DNA of 17,979 nt from Gammaproteobacteria bacterium UBA6968 (lineage in GTDB: Bacteria > Pseudomonadota > Gammaproteobacteria > Pseudomonadales > Azotimanducaceae): positions 505-18,483 of the forward strand of contig DJYW01000046.1 of assembly GCA_002450255.1 (NCBI GenBank). The letters are read 5' to 3'. Position 1 is the stretch's first letter, and the number at the start of each line of letters is the position of its first letter. Both the position numbers and the translations under genes were made by a program. This document shows positions 1 to 7,507 of this stretch, piece after piece. Under the pieces are notes generated by a model. The model did no database searches and was not told where the DNA came from. It worked only from the letters and a program-made list of their open reading frames with translations.

Positions 1-1241
1 TTATTTCGCCGCTTACCACCCTTGCAGCACTGCTTAGCCAGCCCGCAGCGCTGCCACAAACCCTCGGACTGGCAGATGACAATAGCCTGGCGCTTGCGTC
101 GTTTGATCCCGTCGCCAAAACCGAGGCTGATGACCCTACCGGAAAATCCGCGCTGCTGTTAAGCACGCAGGCTACAATCATTGCACATAGCCTGGCGCAG
201 GCCATAGACGGCCTGGATTTCAAAACCGTGTTTGTTGCGATGGCGAAGGTGCTGGAAGACAACTCGGACACGATCAGCAGTTTCGGTGATACGTCCTTCC
301 TGAAACAGACCCTGGATCAACTGCTCGTGGCAAATACCAATCTCAGTTGGAATGCTGAGACTCAATCTGATCTGGTCGGAGTGCTCTCGTCTTTCGCACA
401 GAAAATGTATGCCGAGGCCGATCGCAAAGTCCTGAACGCATTCTTTGACTATGCATACACGACCCTGGCCGGAGAACTGCAAGACATCGTCGGCGGCACC
501 GCATCCGACAGTTTAGTGAAAGCATACTTGGAAGACGCATTAGCCAAAGTTGAGGCCAAGCATCCAAATATCAGCTTCGAGGATATCGAAGCCAACTTCC
601 GCGCCATCGATTACGCCGTTGCGGCCAACGGCTCATCCAACTATACGGTTGACGGTATTAACGCGAGCGACGAGGCCTTCATCATTTATGCGCGAGTTGG
701 CGATGTGATTAACTTCGTCGCGCAGAGCAATGGCACCTTCACAGCGCATCCGTTTCGCTTCTCCACTGTCGCCGACGATACCAGCGGAAGCAATGCGTTG
801 ACAGAAACCCAGGGCGCAAGCTACTCCAACGCAACCAGTACGCTGACCGTCACCGCGGCAACGCCGACAATGGTTTATCCCTACTGCAGCGTCCACTCTG
901 GTATGTATGCCAAAGGGCGCATCGAAATCGTCGCGGACTTCACTGACTTCGTCGATCAGACAGACGGTTCCGGCGCGCTGCGGGTTGAAGGCACGGTATC
1001 GAGCGGTCCTTACGCCGGCGCATCCGGCCATACTTACGATGTATATCTTACTCCGGACGAGGCGCTCAGTGTTGCGTCTGGCTACCATGCCCATGAGTTC
1101 GTGGAATTTCCGGGGATGAGTTTTTACATGCCCAATGATGCCGGCAAACACGGCGCAACAACCGCGAACGAATCGACACAGTTCAAACCAAAGTCGCATT
1201 ATCGGGCGGCATCGGAGAGCGGTACCCCGGGCGGTTACTAA
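1..1241 (+). CDS. Modular surface/periplasmic protein with C-terminal cupredoxin domain (5' truncated)
   Basis: The reading frame is open from base 3, so the gene begins before the window; 412 residues are visible and the stop is TAA. The visible part starts with ISPLTTLAALL, a module seen in large secreted modular proteins, followed by a helical region to about base 620. A cupredoxin-like beta domain follows (about 620-935) with putative type-1 copper ligands His (codon 747), Cys (885), His (894) and Met (903) in YCSVHSGM. The last 100 residues hold another beta-rich segment with a His-rich YHAHEF stretch and a low-complexity tail. Family knowledge: such domains bind one copper and transfer electrons or store copper outside the cytoplasm. 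The signal peptide is not visible, so export is inferred. The C-x2-H-x2-M spacing is tighter than in plastocyanin or pseudoazurin. Domain call fairly sure; function of the whole protein unknown. Confidence 0.8.
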   Translation, partial: ISPLTTLAALLSQPAALPQTLGLADDNSLALASFDPVAKTEADDPTGKSALLLSTQATIIAHSLAQAIDGLDFKTVFVAMAKVLEDNSDTISSFGDTSFLKQTLDQLLVANTNLSWNAETQSDLVGVLSSFAQKMYAEADRKVLNAFFDYAYTTLAGELQDIVGGTASDSLVKAYLEDALAKVEAKHPNISFEDIEANFRAIDYAVAANGSSNYTVDGINASDEAFIIYARVGDVINFVAQSNGTFTAHPFRFSTVADDTSGSNALTETQGASYSNATSTLTVTAATPTMVYPYCSVHSGMYAKGRIEIVADFTDFVDQTDGSGALRVEGTVSSGPYAGASGHTYDVYLTPDEALSVASGYHAHEFVEFPGMSFYMPNDAGKHGATTANESTQFKPKSHYRAASESGTPGGY

Positions 1242-1294
1242 CGCATCGCTAAGATTGCGTTTGCGTCGAGCCAAAGACCCAATAGAATTGGCGA

Positions 1295-1525
1295 ATGAAC
1301 GTACTGGCCATGTTATCACGCCGGCGCCGCCTGGTGATCAGTTCAGCGCTATTACTGGTCCTGATCGCCGGCGCGATGCCGTTGCTTAACTTTCTCTTAG
1401 CCAACCACTACACCGGCCTATTAGAAGGCTGTGTCGGCACGCTGCAAGCAACGACGGATCGTCACGTGTTGGAGTTGCAAACGTTCTGCAACGTAATGCT
1501 GATTCAGCTCGAAGCAAGGGGTTGA
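1295..1525 (+). CDS. Possible small single-pass membrane protein, unknown function
   Basis: This 76-codon frame sits 53 bases after the cupredoxin gene on the same strand and ends 18 bases before the convergent dehydrogenase gene. The product starts with an Arg cluster (RRRR, residues 9-12), followed by a hydrophobic stretch of about 22 residues (roughly 14-36), as in a signal anchor. A short polar tail has two Cys residues. No good Shine-Dalgarno sequence precedes the ATG. The Arg-rich start and hydrophobic segment argue for a real small membrane protein. Its short length and weak start signal argue against it. No family recognised. Confidence 0.35.
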   Translation: MNVLAMLSRRRRLVISSALLLVLIAGAMPLLNFLLANHYTGLLEGCVGTLQATTDRHVLELQTFCNVMLIQLEARG

Positions 1526-1543
1526 ACCCATATTGCGATCTGC

Positions 1544-2314
1544 TTATTCGCCCCCGACCGAGCGAGCGCGCAGACGGCGCATGCCGTGAAGCCAGCGGTC
1601 TACGTTGTCACCTTTCCTGCGCACATATTCTTCCACTTCCGGGTGCGGTAACACGTAGAAGCGCTCCTCGCGTAGGGTTTCGACAACCGTCTGCGCCAGT
1701 TCATCGGCTTCAATAATGCCATCAGTCTGGCCGTCGCCAAGGCGTCTTGGTGCCATGGCTGTATTCACCCCTTGCGGGCAAAGTACCGAAACCTTAATGC
1801 CATCATCGCCGTGGGTAATCGAAATAAACTCAGCCAATTTGACCGCCGCCGCCTTGGTAACTGTGTACGGACCGGACCCTAGTGCAGCGAGTAAACCCGC
1901 CGCCGAAGCGGTATTTAACAAATAGCCAGCGCCACGCTCGATCATGCCTGGCAGCACAGCTCGTGCTGCATATACATGAGCCATAACGTGCAAGGCCCAC
2001 TGATTTTCCCAAACCTCATTGGCCGCGTCGAGAAAAACACCCTCGCCGCCTGCGCCCGCATTAGAGCAAAACAAATCAACGCGCCCATATTTGGTCTCGA
2101 CGTAAGTGACCAGTTCTTGAATCTGCGCCTCATCAGTGACATTGCAGGCCCTGCCATCGCAACCCAATTGCTGCGCTGCTTGAGCGACTGCGTCGGCACT
2201 CAAATCCGCCAGTACGATCGCCTGTGCGCCCTGCTCCAAAAACGCCTTAGCCATGGCTTTACCAATGCCGCCACTACCGCCAGTGATAACCACCACTTTT
2301 TCTTTTAATTCCAT
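1544..2314 (-). CDS. Short-chain dehydrogenase/reductase (SDR), NAD-type, His replaces catalytic Asn
   Basis: A 256-residue classical SDR oxidoreductase, normal length for the family, probably cytosolic. The Rossmann nucleotide motif TGGSGGIG lies at residues 11-18. Asp37 at the end of the second strand favours NAD(H) over NADP(H). SNAG is at 84-87, and the catalytic Ser137, Tyr150 and Lys154 are present (YTVTK). The family tetrad normally includes an Asn in a 'VN' step of helix 4; here the aligned residue is His109 (LHVMAHVYAARAVLP). The start at 2314 is chosen because GGAGGGAAGG lies just upstream with good spacing; the frame extends 38 codons further upstream but those residues look non-coding. 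The substrate (an alcohol or ketone) cannot be told from sequence. The gene runs convergently to the left neighbour and divergently from the barrel gene, so it is probably transcribed alone. Confidence 0.92.
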   Translation of the reverse strand: MELKEKVVVITGGSGGIGKAMAKAFLEQGAQAIVLADLSADAVAQAAQQLGCDGRACNVTDEAQIQELVTYVETKYGRVDLFCSNAGAGGEGVFLDAANEVWENQWALHVMAHVYAARAVLPGMIERGAGYLLNTASAAGLLAALGSGPYTVTKAAAVKLAEFISITHGDDGIKVSVLCPQGVNTAMAPRRLGDGQTDGIIEADELAQTVVETLREERFYVLPHPEVEEYVRRKGDNVDRWLHGMRRLRARSVGGE

Positions 2315-2341
2315 GTCCACCTTCCCTCCACAAAAGCCGCT

Positions 2342-2369
2342 ACCATACGCAAATGTCTGACGAGAACAA
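2342..2369 (-). promoter_or_regulatory. Candidate sigma-70 promoter of the SDR gene
   Basis: On the minus strand, TTGTTC (2364-2369) and TATGGT (2342-2347) are separated by 16 bases. Both match the sigma-70 consensus only partly. They lie just upstream of the GGAGG ribosome binding site of the dehydrogenase gene, which would give a short leader. This is a visual call without experimental support. Confidence 0.25.
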
Positions 2370-2536
2370 AGCCTCTGGCTGCGGGTGCAGACGAATGCGC
2401 AGAGTGAGCGCTCGCGAAGGACTAGCACATTAGGCGCCGCGACCGGCGTTATGCTGAATATTTGGGCATTTAATTGAATTGTGTGTAGCAGAAAGCAGAC
2501 TCAGATCTATAGAGGCTATAGACTAGGCGGCTTGAT

Positions 2537-2549
2537 AGGAGGTTAGATG
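2537..2549 (+). promoter_or_regulatory. Consensus Shine-Dalgarno and ATG 71 codons upstream of the barrel protein's signal peptide
   Basis: A perfect AGGAGG (2537-2542) is followed after four bases by ATG (2547). This ATG is in frame with the barrel protein and with its signal-peptide start at 2760, with no stop between. It is the strongest ribosome binding sequence in this part of the window. Either the protein has a 71-residue N-terminal extension, or the signal belongs to a leader function. Confidence 0.5.
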
Positions 2550-2575
2550 CTGGATGGTTTATTGTTTCTAAAACA

Positions 2576-2623
2576 ACTCTTGCAGGGACTCTTGGTGCGA
2601 CTCTTAAGGCGACTCTTAGGGCT
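2576..2623 (+). repeat. Four tandem 12-bp units, ACTCTTnnnGSN type
   Basis: Four consecutive 12-bp units begin with ACTCTT: 2576-2587, 2588-2599, 2600-2611 and 2612-2623. The first six bases are identical in all four and the other six are variable and mostly G-rich. Read in the frame that starts at 2547 they encode a repeated Leu-Leu-x-x pattern (LLQGLLVRLLRRLLG). Since 12 is a multiple of three, copy-number change would not shift the frame. Confidence 0.75.
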
Positions 2624-2759
2624 ACACTCACGTCAGCGAAATGCAACCATTGGCCTAACAAACTCGCCTGCAATTGTTGCTCAACTTTGCGCCAGCCTTG
2701 CACCTTTGGCGCGAACTGCTTCGGTGCGTTCTACAGCTGAGCGTATTGAGCAAAAGCAA

Positions 2760-4079
2760 ATGAAACCGCCGCAACAAACCCGCAAACACTCAACCAGCAA
2801 ACTCGCTGTGTTCACCGTTATGCTTCTCGTTGGCAGTTGCTCGACCTTGAGCATCGCCGCCGAGCCCACTGTCAAGCTGCGTGTTTTCCCTGACTGCAAG
2901 CGTTTTCGTTGCGACTGGGATTTTATGCGCAGTAACCTGAGCTATGTGGACTTGGTTCGCGATCCCAAAGACGCCGATGTGCATGTCTTAATGATCAAAG
3001 AGTCCTACAGCAACGGTGACGCTTTCAATCTGCGTTTTATCGGCCAAAACGATCTCGCTGAACAGAGTTTTCGCAGCCGATTCGACAGCCCGAATACCAA
3101 TACCGACGACATGACGCGTCGCGGTATCCTGCAAAAGATGCAGTTGGGCCTTATCCCATTTTTATTGAATCGTCCGGAAAGCGCCAACTTCACTGTCACT
3201 TACAACAGCCCAACCGCCACCGAGTCAGACAACCTAGCTGCTCTCGATGCGCAGCAAGACCCCTGGAACGCCTGGGTATTCCGCTCCGAAGTGGGTATGC
3301 AAATGGAGAACGAAGACCGCCAGGACGAAAGCGCGTACTGGGGCTCTTTTTCGGCTAACCGAACCACCGACGCATGGCGCATGGGCGCACGTTTTAAAAG
3401 TGAAGAAAAAAATCGCTCCTTTATTCTCGATGATGGTTCTGTCTTTAACGACGACCGCATCGAGCGCGGGTTCTCCGGCGCCATAGTGAAGAGCTTTGGT
3501 GACAATTGGGGCGCAGCAATCGGCGGCAGTCAACGTACGTCGACCTTCCGCAACTTAGACAACGCGGTGCGCTTAGCTGCTGCGGTGGAATACAACCTAT
3601 ATCCGTATCAGATATCCGCGGAAAAAGCTCTGACGCTCGGCTACTTTATGGGCTTTACGAGGTTCGAATACCAAGAAACCAGTGTGCTCGGTTTAGACAA
3701 GGAAGAACGCTCGGACCACGGCCTTTTTGCCGAATACGACGTAGAGCAACCTTGGGGCGGCGCTTCGCTCGAGTTAAAAACCTCGCAGTTCCTTGACGAC
3801 ACGAGCCTTTATCGCGTGACGCTTCGTGGCAATATGGACTACCGAATCACCCGTGGTTTATCCATCAATCTTTGGGGGCGCACCTCGTTAACCAAGGACC
3901 AAATCTACCTGGCTGGCAGCGGCACCAGCGACGAGAATCTGTTACTCGGAAACACCGCACTCGACACAGGTTCGGAAAGTCGTTTCGGACTTAGCCTGAA
4001 ATATACCTTCGGATCGATTTATAACAATGCCGTCAACAATCGACTGCGAGGTTCGAGCTTTGCCAGAATTTATAATTAG
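2760..4079 (+). CDS. Exported outer-membrane beta-barrel-like protein, unknown function
   Basis: From the chosen ATG the product has 439 residues. The N-terminus is a signal peptide: charged start, hydrophobic LAVFTVMLLVG, then either a weak lipobox-like VGSC or a signal peptidase I site near IAA/EP. A small globular domain (about residues 38-150) with two closely spaced Cys (CKRFRC) and the phrase DADVHVLMI follows. The rest is rich in alternating polar/aromatic strands ending in KYTFGSIYNNAVNNR, as expected of an outer-membrane barrel; I have a memory of conserved hypothetical proteins with similar endings but cannot name a family. The start at 2760 is chosen because it gives a proper signal peptide, although its ribosome binding site is poor. 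A stronger start exists in frame at 2547 and would add a Leu-rich 71-residue extension. It is divergent from the SDR gene and 242 bases before the next gene. Confidence 0.8.
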   Translation: MKPPQQTRKHSTSKLAVFTVMLLVGSCSTLSIAAEPTVKLRVFPDCKRFRCDWDFMRSNLSYVDLVRDPKDADVHVLMIKESYSNGDAFNLRFIGQNDLAEQSFRSRFDSPNTNTDDMTRRGILQKMQLGLIPFLLNRPESANFTVTYNSPTATESDNLAALDAQQDPWNAWVFRSEVGMQMENEDRQDESAYWGSFSANRTTDAWRMGARFKSEEKNRSFILDDGSVFNDDRIERGFSGAIVKSFGDNWGAAIGGSQRTSTFRNLDNAVRLAAAVEYNLYPYQISAEKALTLGYFMGFTRFEYQETSVLGLDKEERSDHGLFAEYDVEQPWGGASLELKTSQFLDDTSLYRVTLRGNMDYRITRGLSINLWGRTSLTKDQIYLAGSGTSDENLLLGNTALDTGSESRFGLSLKYTFGSIYNNAVNNRLRGSSFARIYN

Positions 4080-4132
4080 CGGAGCCATCCCAAAGAGCAC
4101 TATTGCCAGCAGCTATTTGCGCTATGCGGCTT

Positions 4133-4232
4133 TACCAAAACGTTTGGTACTCCGCCCCGAAGCGTGATTTATCACTGTAAATCGAGACTGAAAGCTCATA
4201 GTCTTGAGCGGTGCGTGCGCCAACTAGCGCAC
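4133..4232. other. Intergenic region with three short inverted repeats
   Basis: Three small dyads lie between the barrel gene and the FAD-enzyme gene: TACCAAA/TTTGGTA with a 3-base loop (4133-4149), GTGAT/ATCAC with a 2-base centre (4164-4175) and GTGCGC/GCGCAC with a 6-base loop (4215-4232). None is followed by a T-run, so they are not clear intrinsic terminators. The middle one resembles a small operator. Roles are unproven. Confidence 0.4.
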
Positions 4233-4321
4233 AGCATCCGGCGGCCGTTTAAACTGACGCTAAAAATTATTGCAACATCTCGCAGGCGCCAGATGCGCCG
4301 CTGATTGCCATTCCTAGTAAC

Positions 4322-5446
4322 TTGAATCGGAGCGCGCTGACATTGAACGGCAGTTCAAATCATTATGATTTCATCATTATCGGCGGCGGTATTGCGGGCT
4401 TGTCAGCTGCTTATTTTCTGTCCCAACAAGCCCGTGTCGTGGTGTTAGAGAAGGAAACGCATTGCGGATATCACAGTTCTGGACGCTCCGCAGCAGTCTT
4501 TATTGAAGCGTACGAAAATGCTCCCGTCTGCACCCTAACGCAAACATCTAAGCCCTTTTTCCTTACCCCGCCGGACGGCTTTACTGACTATCCCCTAATG
4601 CATGTAATCGGCGGGCTAACGGTTATCAAACCCGACCAGGAAAGAGCCGCGCAAGACTACTTAGAACAATGGTCAGAACTCTGCCCGCACATGGCTCGTA
4701 TTGATATTGAGGACATGTGCGGACACGTACCTTTGTTACGCCGGGAGCGCATGGTCGACGGTATTTTTGATCCCTTGCTACATGCCATTGATGCTAATCA
4801 ACTCCTGCAAAGCTACCGCCGAAGCATTAAGCGTCGCGGCGGCCAGATCATTACTGGCGTCGAACTAGACTCAGCAAGATACAAAGACAATATCTGGCGA
4901 TGTGGATGGGGGGCCGAATCAGCCTCAGCACCCGTGTTAATCAATGCCGCCGGGGCATGGGCCAACACCGTTGCCGAGCAATGCGGCGTCACGCCAATGC
5001 CATTAACGCCTTGCCGACGATCCGCCGCTGTAATCCCTGCCCCACCAGAAGCCGCTAGCTGGCCTATGGTTCGCAGTCTGGAAGGCGAACTATATTTTAA
5101 ACCGGAACAACCTGGCCTTATGGTCAGCCCCCAGGACGAAACACCATCTCCCGCTTGCGACGCACATCCCGACGATATGGATCTCGCTATTGCGCTGGAG
5201 CGATTTCAAGAAGTATGTAGCCTGCCAATACAACGCATCCATCGCAGCTGGGCCGGGCTGCGCACGCTCACCCCTGATCGACTGCCTATCATCGGTCCTG
5301 CAACACCAGGGGAACATTTTTTTTGGTTAGCAGGCCAAGGAGGATTCGGGGTGCAGACTTCACCAGGTATCGGTCAGCTTGTTGCCGCGACACTACTCGA
5401 CCAGCAGAAGATCCCAGCAGAACTGCAGGCCAAACGATTTAGCTAA
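4322..5446 (+). CDS. FAD-dependent amino-acid/amine oxidoreductase, DauA-like (DAO family)
   Basis: A 374-residue flavoprotein of the D-amino-acid oxidase/dehydrogenase family (Pfam DAO type), probably transferring electrons from an amino acid or related amine to FAD. The FAD Rossmann motif GGGIAG is at residues 21-26 with Glu43 ending the second strand, followed by GYHSSGRSAA. Conserved late motifs are CRRSAA, ELYFKPE, WAGLRTL and GQGGFGVQTS. From memory the best match is Pseudomonas D-arginine dehydrogenase (DauA): the Arg, Tyr and Arg of RRSA, LYFKP and AGLR that hold the substrate carboxylate appear kept, but the acidic residue that reads the arginine side chain seems replaced (GGLTVI), so the substrate probably differs. 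There is no ATG start: the frame has a stop at 4250 and only TTG codons at 4322 and 4343 before the FAD motif. TTG 4343 has GGAG ten bases upstream and may be the true start. The gene ends 25 bases before the gamma-glutamyltransferase, so the two are likely co-transcribed. Confidence 0.88.
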   Translation: MNRSALTLNGSSNHYDFIIIGGGIAGLSAAYFLSQQARVVVLEKETHCGYHSSGRSAAVFIEAYENAPVCTLTQTSKPFFLTPPDGFTDYPLMHVIGGLTVIKPDQERAAQDYLEQWSELCPHMARIDIEDMCGHVPLLRRERMVDGIFDPLLHAIDANQLLQSYRRSIKRRGGQIITGVELDSARYKDNIWRCGWGAESASAPVLINAAGAWANTVAEQCGVTPMPLTPCRRSAAVIPAPPEAASWPMVRSLEGELYFKPEQPGLMVSPQDETPSPACDAHPDDMDLAIALERFQEVCSLPIQRIHRSWAGLRTLTPDRLPIIGPATPGEHFFWLAGQGGFGVQTSPGIGQLVAATLLDQQKIPAELQAKRFS

Positions 5447-5471
5447 GTTAAAAAGGAACATCCGCACAACC

Positions 5472-7334
5472 ATGCTTCACAAACTAATAGCGCTCTTCCT
5501 ATTTGCCTCCTCCACAATAACTACCTGTTATTCGTTGGCACAAGGCACGGTATCCGGCACGAACGAAACGAACCCAGCAGACGTACAAGCCAACTTGGCT
5601 GCCAGTCCAGCAGCAAATCCTTCAGCGAAAATTTCCACCAACGGACTGGCAAACATTGGCCCCGGCGGACGCCCGGTTGGCCAGGCATGGTCAAGAAGCC
5701 CCGTCTACGCGGCTAACGGCATGGCCGCTACCGCACAACCGCTGGCGAGCCAGATCGCCATCAACATTTTGCAAGCGGGCGGTAGTGCCGTAGACGCCGC
5801 AATCGCAGCTAACGCCGCATTGGGTTTAATGGAGCCGACCGGCAACGGCATCGGCGGCGACTTATTCGCGATCGTGTGGGACCCTAAAAGCCAGCGCTTA
5901 CACGGCTTAAATGCCTCTGGGCGCAGTCCGGCCTCTAGATCCCTGGCACAACTCAGAGATCAGCTCCAGGGTGCAGACAGCATTCCGCCACTCGGCCACC
6001 TCCCGGTGACCGTACCCGGCGCTGTAGATGGCTGGTTTTCCCTCCATGAGCGATTTGGCCGCTTAGCAATCGCTGACGTTCTGGCGCCAGCCATTCGCTA
6101 CGCTCAAGACGGCTTCCCAGTATCGCCGGTTATAGCCTATTACTTTGGTCGTGCGGAACGTGCGTTTGAGCGCCGCGCAGAAATGATCGACGAATTCGAA
6201 AATGCAAAGCGTACTTATTTCACCCCGCATGCACCTCGCGCCGGTGAGCTATTCAAGAATCCCGACCTCGCCAACACTTATACGATGTTAGCCAAACAGG
6301 GCCGAGCTGCGTTTTATGAGGGACCCATCGCGCAAACTATAGACGCTTATATGCGTCGTATCGGCGGAGATTTACGCTTAGCAGATTTTACCGCGCATAA
6401 AAGTGAATGGGTAAACCCAAGTTGTGTTGCCTACCGCGAAGTCGACCTGTGCGAGCTACCGCCTAACGGCCAGGGTTACGCTGCGCTACAAATGGTTAAC
6501 ATTTTAAAGAACGTCGATCTCGCCCAATGGCCGCGGGACGATGCGCGGGTTTGGCACTATATAACCGAAGCCAAACGCTTGGCTTTCGAGGACGTCGCGA
6601 AGTATTACGCAGACCCTGACTTTGCTGACATCCCAACTGATTGGCTGCTATCTGCAGCCTACGGTCGGGAGCGTTTCGGCCTGATAAGGCCTGACAAAGC
6701 GATGCAGAACCCGGTACCCGGCGTCGCCCAGTTCGAGTCTGCAGGCGATACCACCTATCTGACCGTCGCGGATGGTGATGGCATGATGGTCTCGCTTATT
6801 CAATCGAATTATCGCGGTATGGGATCTGGTCTGGTTCCCGATAGGCTCGGGTTCATGCTACAGGATCGCGGCGAGTTGTTTTCGCTTAAACCGGGCCACG
6901 CCAACGTTTATGCACCGGAGAAAAGGCCATTTCACACCATCATTCCAGCATTTATATTGAAAGATGGCGCCCCCCTAATGAGCTTTGGCTTAATGGGCGG
7001 CTCTATGCAGCCGCAGGGCCACGTACAAATCCTGATCAATATGATGGATTATGGTATGAATCCTCAGGAAGCGGGGGACGCGGCCCGGATGAATCACAGC
7101 GGCGGCCGCGAGCCAACTGGTGCAGGGGCAGACGATCTACTGGGCACGCTATACCTAGAGCCCGGTGTCAGCGAAGCGACAGTTGCGGCGTTGAAGCAAA
7201 TGGGCCATCACGTTGAGGTTATTCGTAACGGTGTTATGTTTGGCGGCTATCAAGCCATCTACCGCGACCCAGAAACCGGCGTATACACCGGCGCAACAGA
7301 AATGCGCAAAGACGGCGTAGCAATTGGCTATTAA
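5472..7334 (+). CDS. Gamma-glutamyltransferase / glutathione hydrolase (lidless type), exported
   Basis: A 620-residue Ntn-hydrolase precursor that cleaves gamma-glutamyl bonds, for example in glutathione, in the periplasm. The N-terminus is a signal peptide (MLHKLIALFLFAS...CYSLAQG). The large-subunit part holds MAATAQPLASQIAINILQAG, GNGIGGDLF and Arg151 in ASGRSPA, the expected alpha-carboxylate ligand. Self-cleavage is expected before Thr427 in GDTTYLTV, giving a small subunit of 194 residues. The oxyanion pair is Gly509-Gly510 (MGGSMQPQGH). The segment after the nucleophile reads QSNYRGMGSGLVPDRLGF, about ten residues shorter than E. coli Ggt, so the lid loop is missing, as in Bacillus-type and related enzymes. 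The start at 5472 gives the signal peptide; AAGGA lies upstream but 14 bases away. It follows the FAD oxidoreductase by 25 bases. Confidence 0.93.
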   Translation: MLHKLIALFLFASSTITTCYSLAQGTVSGTNETNPADVQANLAASPAANPSAKISTNGLANIGPGGRPVGQAWSRSPVYAANGMAATAQPLASQIAINILQAGGSAVDAAIAANAALGLMEPTGNGIGGDLFAIVWDPKSQRLHGLNASGRSPASRSLAQLRDQLQGADSIPPLGHLPVTVPGAVDGWFSLHERFGRLAIADVLAPAIRYAQDGFPVSPVIAYYFGRAERAFERRAEMIDEFENAKRTYFTPHAPRAGELFKNPDLANTYTMLAKQGRAAFYEGPIAQTIDAYMRRIGGDLRLADFTAHKSEWVNPSCVAYREVDLCELPPNGQGYAALQMVNILKNVDLAQWPRDDARVWHYITEAKRLAFEDVAKYYADPDFADIPTDWLLSAAYGRERFGLIRPDKAMQNPVPGVAQFESAGDTTYLTVADGDGMMVSLIQSNYRGMGSGLVPDRLGFMLQDRGELFSLKPGHANVYAPEKRPFHTIIPAFILKDGAPLMSFGLMGGSMQPQGHVQILINMMDYGMNPQEAGDAARMNHSGGREPTGAGADDLLGTLYLEPGVSEATVAALKQMGHHVEVIRNGVMFGGYQAIYRDPETGVYTGATEMRKDGVAIGY

Positions 7335-7507
7335 TGCTTTCAATCAATGACATTCAACGAAGACCTTAGCGATGGTCCGAGCACTTTCTACACAGATACT
7401 TTTCTGCCAGAAGCACTTTTTCTGACAGATGCCCAAAGACTGAACAAATAGCGAGACTTGGAACGCGATCTTTCGGTAAACGAAACACTGCAACAGCGAG
7501 CAAAACC

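Noticed and set aside
633..1319. Long open frame of 228 codons on the minus strand
   Set aside because: It lies opposite the cupredoxin gene, whose plus-strand product has a clear domain. The minus-strand product is Arg/Cys-rich with no domain or ribosome site, as in shadow frames.
7380..7432. Imperfect direct repeat of AGCACTTT...CAGAT before the M1 gene
   Set aside because: Only two diverged copies with small palindromes; no CRISPR-like spacing and no clear operator form.
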